From Apricaphanius iberus (Eukaryota; Chordata; Actinopteri; Cyprinodontiformes; Aphaniidae): a stretch of 64,000 nt of DNA. Location: assembly GCA_028564705.1 (NCBI GenBank), contig JAPXFQ010000906.1:62001-126000 (forward strand), read 5' to 3'. Of the stretch, positions 1-11,600 are shown piece by piece. Below the pieces are notes generated by a model. The model was not told where the DNA came from and made no database searches. It saw only the letters and a list, made by a program, of their open reading frames with translations. A program made the position numbers and the translations under genes. Numbering within the stretch: the stretch's first letter is position 1; the number at the start of each line of letters is the position of its first letter.

Positions 1-1960
1 CACAGTCACTAAATCACCACCAAAAACAAAGGATGAGGGAGGGAAAATAAAGTTTAAAAAAAATGTTTTTAGGTTTTGACATGCTTGGAGTTGAGGATAA
101 ACTTGAGCTAAGACATTGATGTCATAGTTTTAAAAAAATATGCACTTTGGTTACTGAAACACAAATCCAAGTAACTAAACACGATCAACTAATACAGGCT
201 TTTAGATTTTCTCTGTGAAACTGTGGTTGCAAAAAAAATTCAGGGTGCCAACCCACTGCCAAGACAAGCCTGTGCAAAGCTCGGTCTAGGGTTGTGGCTT
301 ACAAAAACACGTTTGAAAACTTTTTAAGTTTGATTACATAAAAGAGAATAAGACTTAGAGAAAGCATGGCTATACAGTTTGATTAAATTGATGAAAACGA
401 GAATTTAAAACACTTCACATGCTTTTTTTAAATTCGTCTTTGGGTATGAGTTTGTACAATTATTAACTATATTCCTTTTTTAAAGTTTTGCTTAACATGA
501 GTTCAAAGGAAAATGGGGACTTTGGGTTAGATTTAACAACACTTCACTTTTGGGTATTTGGCTCACTAGTTGCTGCTTTCCATTGTCCACAGTTCTGCAT
601 TGCATCAGTTTAAACTTCTACCCAGTTACAGTGTTCAGTGTTACAATGCTGTTAAATGTTTAGGCAGTATGTCGACTGTAAAGCATAACCAAAAAAAAAC
701 AAAGTAATTATGCACTAATTTGATTTGCCGTGCACCTCAAGTGCAGTTGTGCTAGTGTTCTCAGGTGTCCGGTTTAATGACAGCACACATCGACCCCGTG
801 GTCAGAGTAAATGTCACTGGTGGGCTGCTATCTGAGTCAGCACCGTGCCTCTTTGGGAATCCCAGTCTGGCCTATTATGGTGCCTTCCTTCAGGACCCTT
901 GGTACTTTGGTATCTTAGACCAGTCTAATAAATTTCTCCTATAAAATACTCTCCTGTTCTGTGGAATCACACATAAGCTAATATCTGTACCAGCATGACG
1001 CTTTCTAAACCATTATTTACAGTTGCTGTCAAAATTATTAAAAACCTTGACTGTAACAAAGTTAAATGCAAAATGTAAAACAGTTTTAGATGTAACATGA
1101 GTTATCCTTGATAATGGAGGCAGTAAAATTACATTTTTGGACACTCCAAAACTCCCTTGTTCCACCCACATGTCTTATTGTTGCTTTTTAACATGCAGTC
1201 AGGCCTGCTAAAAAAAGACCCATCAAGTCTGCAGCTGTTAAAGGATTCAATGACACCCATTAGGCACATGGAGGTCCAGCCCTGACCGACTGCTCTTCAA
1301 GCAACTGGACGTGAAAGAATGGTTGAACGGTTTTTCAGAGCACCCACTCCAGTGCACGATTTGGTTAAGCTTTCTCCAAGTTAAATTAGGCGTCATGCCC
1401 CTTTAAACAACCCTTTGACGTCAGTGCACTTGGAGACATTCCATGGTGTTTGTGAATGGATGGAGTGAGAAAAATGTTGGTAGTGATTCGGTTGTAAAGT
1501 GGTAGCTCGATTGTACAGCAGAATCAATAATGAACTGACACTAATCAGTTGGGAATGACCTTTATAGGGGGTTAGAAGCAGGAAAGTGGAATTAAATGGC
1601 TGCATAGAGTTCTATGTAAATTACCTTTATTGGTAGCAGTTCTAAATATTGTCTACACATAGGGGGTGGGTCTTTACAAAAGCAAGTCACGGCAAAACAA
1701 GAATGTGTTTGTGATGTGTTTTTATATAGAAGGTACTTACATAATCCCCATCATAGTACATCACTATGACCAGACCTACATGCCTATGCACTAAAGAAAT
1801 ATCTAATTCTCTCTCAATGACAATTTCAAATGATTTATAAACATCTGTAGACTTCAAAAGGCAGTTGACAACCTCACACTCAGCCTGTTATTCAATTCAA
1901 ATCCCAATAAACAGCTCTGCCCACTCTTGTCTGCCTTCAGTCACTGCCTCTCATAAAAAG
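1..1960. other. AT-rich flank, no gene recognised
   Basis: No open frame here resembles a known protein, and I see no clear repeat boundary. If the minus-strand promoter at about 2150 is real, this stretch would be the first intron of that gene, running off the left edge of the window. Confidence 0.4.
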
Positions 1961-2027
1961 AAAATTACTGTTGCCAGACATTGCTGCTCGATCTTGCTTT
2001 TCTGAGCCTTTCGTCCCTCGTACTGAC

Positions 2028-2200
2028 CTCTCTTTCGCGCTGTGGTTTTAGATCCCTCTGCAAAGGGGCTGCCTTTTCCCGGATCCCCGCGTACGTACGT
2101 CTGCACAGTTCCTGCTGCACGGCACCCCTCCCTTCCCCATTCAGTGCCTTTTTATAGCTCAGCTGAGCCTGCTCAGCCTGCACTGCATTCTGGGTAAGAG
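2028..2200 (-). promoter_or_regulatory. TATA promoter and probable non-coding first exon of an unidentified gene
   Basis: Read on the minus strand there is a good TATA box (CTATAAAAAGGC, about 2158-2147). Upstream of it is a CCCAGAATGCA word (about 2193-2183) that resembles the core of ZNF143/Staf sites, and CAGCTGAGC-type E-box words. The DNA is more GC-rich than its surroundings. About 95 nt downstream of the expected start (about 2125) is a strong splice donor, GAGAG|GTCAGT, with exon end 2028 and GT at 2027-2026. No ATG opens a long frame before it, so the exon would be 5' UTR. The gene would lie to the left of the window. Its identity is unknown. In mammals the gene after GPSM1 is DNLZ, but nothing here shows that. 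Confidence 0.45.
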
Positions 2201-2759
2201 GGAGGAAGAATAGACTAGGAAAGGGAGGGAGGGAATGGTTGATGAACTGAAGGAAGCAGGGGTGAGACTGACTTGAGAGGAGCTGAATAGTGTATCCAAA
2301 CAAATGGTTAATAAGTCTTTGCAGGATTGATCTATTCAGAATTTGTTCTGAAGCAGGAACATGTGTAGTAAAGAAACTGCAAAGATGATTTATGAGGAAG
2401 TAAACTGCAAAAGGAGGAATTACTCCCCAAGTTGAACGTCACATATTCTAATACTAAAACATGATATCCAAGAAATTTGCTATGTAATTATTCCTAGCTT
2501 TGATTCATCTTTAAGCAGTTTTGAAAAACCAAAACACAACACACAGGAATGCGTTCTTACGTACATTTCATTCACACTAATCTCGGTTATGCAATAATTG
2601 TAGAAGTTAGGAAACAGGCTTGGTTAGTGCTTTTGTGCCATTCCAAGATTACAGTGCGAGAAACTCCACCCAACCCTGTGTTGTTGCTGAATAAGTTTTT
2701 AACATAATGTGTGGAGTATCTCATTCCTCTTGAACCTAAAAGGAGGAAGTAATTCATTT

Positions 2760-5402
2760 CAAATAAACATTCAAAACATTTTATTAAAAGCATGAGGCAA
2801 CATATTCATGTCCTTAAAAGGAACATAAATACAAAATATATTTTTTATGTACAAATTATGGCAAAGACAAAAGCATTACAGATATTTTTCTAAAAATGTT
2901 AATTTACAAAAAAGACAAAAAAGGAATATATTAACTGCAGCTCCCAAAAGGTTTAATATCAATGAAAATTGGAATAAATATTCCAATGTGATCCACAATT
3001 TCCATTAGATCATATGGTATAAACTTTGAGGTTCAAATATGAGGTATGCACTGCTGCTGAATACAAAGGAAAGCCTACAGTTAAAGGGCCTATATCATGC
3101 AAAATCAAGTTTTTGGAGTTTTCAATCATCTGGTAATCTAACATTCTCATAAAAAAACCTGCCATTGTGGTTTTTGGCTTAATTCACGCATGTCTGAGTA
3201 ATCCTCCTGAATCCTTCTCTCTTAGCAGCTGCAAATTGTGATGTATTTTACGTCACTAAGTGAAAAAAAGGAAGTGCTAGAGGTGTCTGCATCCCCCCGC
3301 AGAGAGAACAGCTTACCTCTGGCAGAGTTGCAAACACAACCGCCACCCTTCTCAAAGCTCATAGCGGCTCCGGTTTTAGCAGCTGAAACCACTTATTTTG
3401 TTTGAATCTTACTTTATAGAGAAATAAGCCGTTTTACTTTGTGGTCCAACATTAACTACAGGATACAAGTTAAATTTGAGGACAAATTAATGCTATACAA
3501 CAGCAATGGTAAAATTGTATCATATATATATGTCTATCCCAGAAGTTGAAAGCTGTAAAATTAGCATGATATAGTCCCTTTAATGATATATGATCCCAGA
3601 CCATCAAAAGATGCTGTGTAGCAGATCTTAATTTCAAGCTCTTGACAAATTCAAGCTTTTTATGTATAGTTTATACAAGACATGGACTGCTTATAACCAA
3701 GAACAAGGCATATCATCGTTTTTTTAAATGCTTTGAAAATGGCAAAGAATTCCATCGTATAATTCCTGTGGTTTAAAGTCCTTAACTAAATCAGAATTCA
3801 TGGAGTATTCAGGAAATGTAGTGAGACATACAGAAAATTGAAGCTGGCCTTCTTACACTTGCACACTGTCAGTCACCTACTGTAGCAGCAAGAGGACTTT
3901 TTTTGTTTGTTTGTTTTTTCACCATTTACACGCTATATTATTTTTACGATTCCCAGACAAAAAAAGAAGAGAAAAAAAACTCAAAACAAGCAGTCATAAT
4001 GTAGACTCAAGACGACAAAAAAATAACCTAATATTCTGCACAAAGTGGCTTCTTTTTACCTGTTAAATAAAACATTTAAAAGGGCATTTTAGATTGATAA
4101 CATAGTACAATATAATAAAAAAATATGTTAGACTGTTTTAGAGCAGTATGAATAAATGCAATTAGATCAAGTTAGCATTTTTATGTTGATATCGTACTGC
4201 AAACCTATAGTATCATTACTCATGGTTATTATACCCTGAGATTCATTCACCAGCCCATGGCTAGTCTACTAGTCATTTACTTTTTAACCTACAAACTAAT
4301 AAATGCACTTGTTTGCAATAGAATATTCTAAAGCATTAATATTGATAGACCAATAATTAGACCGACCAAAAGACTCATGCAGAACTGTGATGTTGGAACA
4401 CAATGTCATTCATACTGAAAGAATGCACCCTTTAGTTCACAGACAGGTTTTGACCACTGAGAGGCACTGTGCTAGAAATACGTATTAGAAGTACAATATA
4501 TCAGTCTGCTTTTACCAAAAATAATAGCTGCAAAATGTAGTTTGTTGCTAGATGTTCTAAACGTCACAGGCAACTGAAAGAATCACTTAAAAAACAAAAA
4601 TTCATTAAAATTTTAAAGAATCTAAGAATAATTTAGCAACCAACTCTGGTCTTTACTCCTAAAGAAGCTATTTGTTTCATTTGCCCCATTACCTTGGTTT
4701 AAAGAGATTTGAATTAGTATTTTAATGTAAAAAATGGATAAAACTATTCTCCCCGAGTTCATGAGATGCTAGAACGTAAAAATAATCACTAAAATGCAAA
4801 AAGACCAAATGGGTTTGTTGAAGGCCAACATCAATACTGTTAATGCACAAACAACACTAAGTGGTAGAAACCACAAACTGATGAAGGATAAAAGCAGCAT
4901 TAATCAGAGCACATTGGAATTCAATTCGTCTAAACTTAACCTTATAGCTCATGTTAACAAACGTCAGTGAACACCCCCAGCTGTAACAAAACAGTCTTAA
5001 AAAACTTTTGCTTTCCATATCAAACTGTATGCCAATCCTGTGCATTCAAACAAGCATTTGACACTGGGGATAACAATCTCAGGTCTGAAAAATCATCCCA
5101 TTAAGGCATTAGATTGAGTATAAACACTTTTTCTATCCTTGTTACATCATCCCAAACAGTTATTTCCTGCAGATGCTCCGAGGCTCCCATTTTGCTAGTT
5201 TTAACGTCATATTTACACGTTTAATACATAATACATCAAGTAACATTTAACAGGGCATTAACTATTGCACATAGATTTTCTTTCATTAATTTACTGGTTA
5301 GTTACTCTTTAGTACCATCTTTTACTGCCTGCTCATCCTTTCTCCTCCAACATATATTTTTCTAAATGACATGACAAGTTGTGCAGCATTATTCACCAAG
5401 TT
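2760..5402 (-). other. gpsm1: probable gpsm1 3' untranslated region
   Basis: This is the DNA downstream of the gpsm1 stop codon (minus TAG at 5405-5403). An ATTAAA on the minus strand at 5225-5220 could be a proximal polyadenylation signal. A canonical AATAAA on the minus strand at 2785-2780 could be a distal one, giving a UTR of about 2.6 kb. The body is AT-rich and has no coding potential. It contains the MITE at 3081-3583. The actual cleavage site cannot be decided from sequence alone. Confidence 0.4.
3081..3583. mobile_element. 503-bp MITE with TTAA ends (Kolobok- or piggyBac-like)
   Basis: The left end TTAAAGGGCCTATATCATGC and the right end GCATGATATAGTCCCTTTAA form an almost perfect 20-bp inverted repeat (one mismatch). 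TTAA lies at both extremities (3081-3084 and 3580-3583), as expected for a TTAA-targeting DNA transposon. There is no open frame inside, so it is non-autonomous. It lies in the probable 3' UTR of gpsm1. Confidence 0.8.
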
Positions 5403-5603
5403 CTAGCTTGGAAAGCCACCAGCTGGCTCTTCGTCAGGAGAGTTAGAGCTGTCTTGGTCATCTGAAGGTAGCTCGACTCGCTGCTCATCCATACGTTTGG
5501 CCTGTACCCTCTGGATTAGGCTGAAGAAGTCTTCATCAGGCACTGTGGGGGCATGAGGGCCTCCTTCTGGTGGGGAGCACCGTTGATCGTCAATCCTTGA
5601 GGA
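5403..5603 (-). CDS. gpsm1: gpsm1 coding exon 14 (last): GoLoco 3 end, GoLoco 4, stop
   Basis: The acceptor is CTCTAG|TCC and the exon starts in phase 0. It encodes residues 597-662. SSRIDDQRC completes GoLoco motif 3, which is split by intron 13. PDEDFFSLIQRVQAKRMDEQ is GoLoco motif 4. An acidic, serine-rich tail then runs to the TAG at 5405-5403. Each motif keeps the (D/E)QR triad whose arginine reaches the nucleotide of G alpha. Confidence 0.97.
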   Translation of the reverse strand, partial: SSRIDDQRCSPPEGGPHAPTVPDEDFFSLIQRVQAKRMDEQRVELPSDDQDSSNSPDEEPAGGFPS

Positions 5604-8600
5604 CTAGAGCGAACAAAATTAAGACAGTAAGGGGAATGAACTTAATAAGAACAAATTTGCCAACCAATACTACTTGCATGCATTGCAATAAAGTTGCACA
5701 ATATCAGAACAAAAATATGTATATACAGTACAGACCAAAAGTTTGGACACACCTTCTCATTCAATGTGTTTTCTTTATTTTCATGACTACATTGCAGATT
5801 CTCAATTAAGGGCATCAAAACTATGAATTCCTGCATGATGTATGGAATTACTGTATGTAATTAAAAGGGGTGAAATAACTGAATACATGCGTTATATTTT
5901 AGATTCCTCAAAGTAGCCACGCTTTGCTCTGATTACTGCTTTGCATTCTCTTGAGCTTCAAGAGGTAGTCACCCTAAATGGTTTTCCAACAGTATTGAAG
6001 GAGTTCCCAGAGATGCTTAGTACTTGTTGGTCCTTTTGCCTTCACTCTGCGCTACAGCTCATCCCAAATCATCTTGTTTGGGTTCAGGTCCAGTGACTTT
6101 GGAGGCCAGGTTATTTGACAATTTTTTGTAAAAGTACCACATAATTCCATATGTGTTCATTCATAGTTTTGATGCCTTCAGTGACAATCTATAATGTAAA
6201 TAGTCATGAAAATACAGAAAATACATTATCAGAAAATAACGGACGACGCGGAGGCGTAATAATACTTTAATGTGTTTTAGAGTTAAAATCACAAGTTTTT
6301 TTTTTTATATAAGTCGAGCGCACTATTTAATATCTCCTGTATACAGGTGTTGCCAAGCAACGTGGCCAGAGCGAGCCGACCGCAGCGATTTATCAGTGAT
6401 GGGAAGCGAGATGATGGCTTTACCTTACGTTATGTGATACAAAATATCATTTCAGAAGGCCAGTACACTACTTACTGCTTGTGTGTGTCCAGAGGATGAT
6501 GCAAATAACGTTGAGACTCCGTTGCCATTTGAGCCAGCGCAATAATTTAGAACTATCAGCCAATTTGACGGGACGCCTTTCCAAGGTGTACATTATCACT
6601 TTTTAATGTACACCCTCCAGCCATCTAGAATCGAGTATTCACCCCAACCATGGTATGTATATCAGATCAATGTGACCTTATTTAAAGATGCACTAATCAA
6701 TAGGCAATATGAAGGTATATTATACATCTTTTGTGTGACCTCGCAAGTCCTTTATTTGATGTTCGATTTAAAATCTGTACTTCTATGAAACAACCTTCAG
6801 TATGTGTTTTTGGTTATTTTTTGTGCAATATAATACTTACAAAAAAAATAAACATAAAACAACCAAACTGTATTTGTCAGACCTCAGTAGGGCAAGTGGA
6901 AAAGCTGGCTTCAAATTTAGCAGTGTAATAAAAAGGCTTTTTGTTATGGATCTGAACAAACTTAATAGCATTCATATCTATAATATTTAAAAAATTTACA
7001 TTTGAAAATATTTCAACAGAATTATCAAAGAAGGAAAATAAAACTATGAATCAAATTTAAGGATTAAACATACATTTGTTTCACAACATGATAAAGTCCA
7101 AAATTGAATCATTTGTGTGGCATCGAAACCAGGGACAGTTCAAGAACCTTCGGTCCAATTTAAAACCCAGAAGTAAAAGGATCTTAAAAAAATAAAAATT
7201 AAATAATAATAATAATAATAATAAATTATTATTACTATTATTACCATTATAAGTTTCTATTTTCTTGAGTTATAAGTGCACAAAAATTATGAAGCCTTTA
7301 AAGCATTACAGTATGACAATTTAACTTTGTATGTTTGGATAGGATGGGGTGTTCTCACCTGGCACTTTATAAGCATGTTGAAAAAGTCGTCGCTGGGCTC
7401 TTGATGATCTCCCTCACCAACCAGATGTCCCAGGTTGTTGTGGGTAATTCTAAGGCCAGGGAGGTTTCCAACACTAACGCGCTGATCATCAAGGCGGCGG
7501 CTCTGAGAGCTAGCAATCAAGTCAAACAGCTCCTCAGTCTGGGGGGATGTGGTAATTGCAGGATCTATTGGGGAAAATATGACGGAACAATTTTCTGGTG
7601 TGACGTTTTACAGAATGATTTACTCCCCCACCACCCCCCACCCCCCCCACCCCCCACCCCCCCACCCCCCAGGTGCAAGAGGATCCTAAAACGAAAAAAT
7701 AATAATTACAATAATCAACCAACCTATCATCTCAGTTAGGGATGTGTTGGCAGCACCTTCTCTGTTGTCTCCATTCTGTGGCTCATCAAGATGGCAGCGC
7801 TGATCGTCCATGCGGCTGCTCTGGAACTTGCTGAGAAGGTCAAAGAAGCAGTCTTCATCGGAGGGGTCGCGGCCCAATTTCTGAAAGGAAAATGACTAAA
7901 CCCTTAATTATTTGGGTTCATATTCTTGACCACCAAATGACAGTGAACTGCATTTGATCTCACAAAACACCATTTTATAATTAACCAAGTAAAAATAATA
8001 AGTGTTTCTAATAATAGTAAAATGAACTAATCTCCCAATGATAGGATTTCGTGATGAAAATGGCTAGCCTAGACAGTGACTGTGAGAGAATGAAAAACAG
8101 AATATACTCATGATTTCAAGAGATTTACAATATATGACCGCAAGCTTAAATGTGGAATTATCTTCACAATGTCAAGTAGTATAATCCTAATATTCCTGTT
8201 ATAAAACTCTTCTTACAGCAGTCCTATTTTTGTTTATTGTCGAATATTGGTATGGACTTGTACAAGAATGTCACTTCAGAAAAATCTTTATTAAAAATAC
8301 CAGTTTCTCCATACTAAGGCATTTAAAAAAAAAACAAAAAAAACATGCAAAATACTTCACTAACTCACATTCTGCTCTTGGCTTGCCAACTCTACTTTTA
8401 AAACATTGTTGTATTAATATTGGTGATAGGTAGCACTAATATTTAGATTATGACTATCCATATTTTTAATGGCTGAAAAATGTAATAATAATAATTAAAA
8501 AATACTAATACCTGTAGATATGGTATAATGGAAAAGCTTAGTAGTTTTAAATCACAACTTTACAAACCTTGGTAAATGTTTATACTGTTAACTGCTATGG

Positions 8601-11600
8601 ATTTAATGTCCAGGTGCAGTAATTTGTATTTGCTAAAAATTCAAAAACCGAGAAACATCCGCTTAAGTTGGTTTACAAATACCTTTTGCATAAACGTGAC
8701 ACACATTTTATTAGTTTTTAGATTATTATTTTTAAATAAAGATTCCTTTGGCAAAACCTTTGTGAATAATGTATTAAATAGTTAATGTATACTTCCAGCA
8801 GTACGTGCTTCTAACACAGGATGGACACTTAAAAAAAAAAAAAAAAAACAGTTCCTGGTGAACTGAATGTTGCCGTTCTACATGCTTCTGTAACCTGCAG
8901 CTCAATGTCGTGAAAATTCTCTGATGCTCGTTTGGTTTGGTAAGCTACAAATGTGTCACATACCAACTTTTTAGTCATAAATCCAGTCTTGGAGCAGCTG
9001 TCGTCATCAACACAGCTAATGAGATGCACGACCTAAATTACATGCTGACTACAATAAATAGCTGTTCCACAAACATTATGGTGGTGGTAGTAAATAAAGA
9101 TAGACTACCCAGACAGATTAATTCTTTAACTTAAATACATAACATATTCTTTAAAAAAAGCGAATCAGGAGTTGAATACAAAAACAGCATAAATTCTATT
9201 GTTTTATCGTAATTAAATTTTTTGCAAAAGCACTGGAGAATCTGTCAGTTATTTGTATGCATGTGTGTAATGATGATGGCATAAGTGTTTATCATAAAAA
9301 AAAAAATAAACAGCCCATGGGTTGGTTTCTTCACCTCAGAATTTACACATTTGATCGGTAATATGTTCTATAACGCTTTTGCGATTGTGTAGTCTTAAAC
9401 GTATTCGTGTCCTTTGGTTTCCTGTGGTTTCCAACTTAAATGGCCCATTTTGGTGATTCTGAAGATATAGATTACTCACGGTTACATCCACACATATGTT
9501 TAAAAAAGAAAAATATACATATGTTCTTGTTCTGACGATGTATAAAAGCTCCAAGTAAAATAAAACATCTTACCAGCTGCAGTACTTGTTTATCCTTTAT
9601 CTAGCATTCCTCTTAGAGCACTCTTTCTGGATCACTCTGTACACACGCCAGGCTCACACCTCCTCCTCTTCTGCCATTGCCCAAAACTCAATACTCCTCT
9701 CTTTGCTGAACACGACCACCACCCTCTGATTTCTCCGACTCTTCTGGCTCCTCTATTCCAGGCCTCTTTTAAACTGCATACTACCTTGTCCTTTCTGTTC
9801 CTCTTGGTCTCTCAGTTTCACTCTAACTCTCTCTCTCTCTATGTAGCTCTCTGGCAGGCCATTTTTGTCCTGTTCGCCCACTGTGGGAAAACAACTCATT
9901 ATGGGAAGCTAAGCGTTTGACCCTGTGGGGAGGGTACCAGTTCTGCGATCAAGGTCACATTATCAGCTGAGAGGAAGAGCTGTGGTGAACAAACGGGGGA
10001 GGAGGGGATATGGAGAGTAGAAAGACGTATGCAGGGGGAGTACTTAGAACAATGCTTGCCAAACGGTTATTCCAGTAGATATCAATTGCGCTCAACTGAT
10101 GCGGAACCACGTTTTTTTTTTTTTTTGCTTTATAAAGAAAACCTCTAATCTGGTGTGACTTCTAGCAATTTTTGTCCTGTGTCCTTGGCCCAATGGACTC
10201 TCTGTGGATCTCGTCACTTCCCACTTAGTGATGTCCAATTAGTCAAGTAGGCCGCGATGACAGAACAAGAGAAATGAACATGTGATGAGAGAGAAAAGGG
10301 GGACAGAGAAAAGTAGGGAAAGAACGCTGTAGGAACAAGGATTTGACAGAGAATGTGAATGAGTTTAGAAAGCAACGCGGGACGGAACAGAGGCTTCGTC
10401 TACTCCACCCTCACAGCTCATGGGTAGGATATGTTGCGGCCGTGAGAGCTTACAATACTTTAAATATTCTATTCACACACTGCTCAATATAAAACCTTCA
10501 ACTTAAGCACTACATAAAAAACTATATTGAGGTCCCAACTCCCCTCCTTGAGATTCTCCAACTTTTGGATGAATACATTCTCCAACACACCTAAATGGTA
10601 TCATTCCTGGGTCTCTGCAGAAGTGAGTGACAAACGGATGGGGGAATTCAGCCATTAGCTTTAGGTGTGTTTGAGAAGGGATACAACCAAGAACTGAAGA
10701 ATAGCAGCTCTTAAGGACCAGAGTTGGGAACCATGAAACTACATAGTGGTTCGTTTTAGGCATGGGGCAATTAACAATATTATGGTTTACCAAGGTTTTA
10801 TATTTGTCTAGCTTCGAAACAGCTAAAATTTCCCTAACCTCATCTGTACACTTAAAAGTATTTTCAATGAGAAGAAAGTTTTCTTTATCTGTATGGAGCT
10901 TAATAGTAAAGTTTCACCTCTCCCATTTGTTTCTGCACACTGCTTGTCAGCTTTGGTGTGAAAACAAAAAAAATGGTCTCCCATCAAATCAACACCAATT
11001 TAAAATTGCAGTAAAAGGTTTAAGATTTTTTTTTACCAATATAATTTTACTTATGGTGACCATTTTAGTTTGCACAATTAATAAATAGAGAACATATTGT
11101 AGGTTTTTGTGTGTCTACCTTTCGATAATTTTAAACCGTAAAACATTAATATGTCTTCTCAAAGTTATACTATAATAATCTAACACTCACCATTCCTAGA
11201 GAAAAAAAATACTGATTTAGTATCAAATTGATTGTTGCTAAACACAATCACTGTTTATGTTTTCTTCTTCTGATATTACTAAAAGGAACCTAACTTTTTT
11301 AATTTGAGAAGCGAAGAACCGAATTCTAATGTAATATTCAATTGATTTACACAATATTGAGACTTAATCCCTTGTACAGAAGGAAAGAACTAGTATATTG
11401 GTTCTTTGCAAAACTCAACTCCAGTGAAATGGCGCATTGTAGTTTCTCTACTTTTGTCATTTACTGATGTTTAAAAAACAAAAAACAAAAAAAAAACTGT
11501 TTTACTTCCAAAACTATACTGCCAATGATCATAAACAAATTTGTTAATTGGGGGAGAAAAAAAAAAAGAAAAAAAATCAGCAATATAAAACAAAATTTTC

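Noticed and set aside
7335..7739. Plus-strand 134-codon frame
   Set aside because: It is the antisense of gpsm1 exon 13 and the C-rich tract of intron 12. The minus strand carries the real exons.
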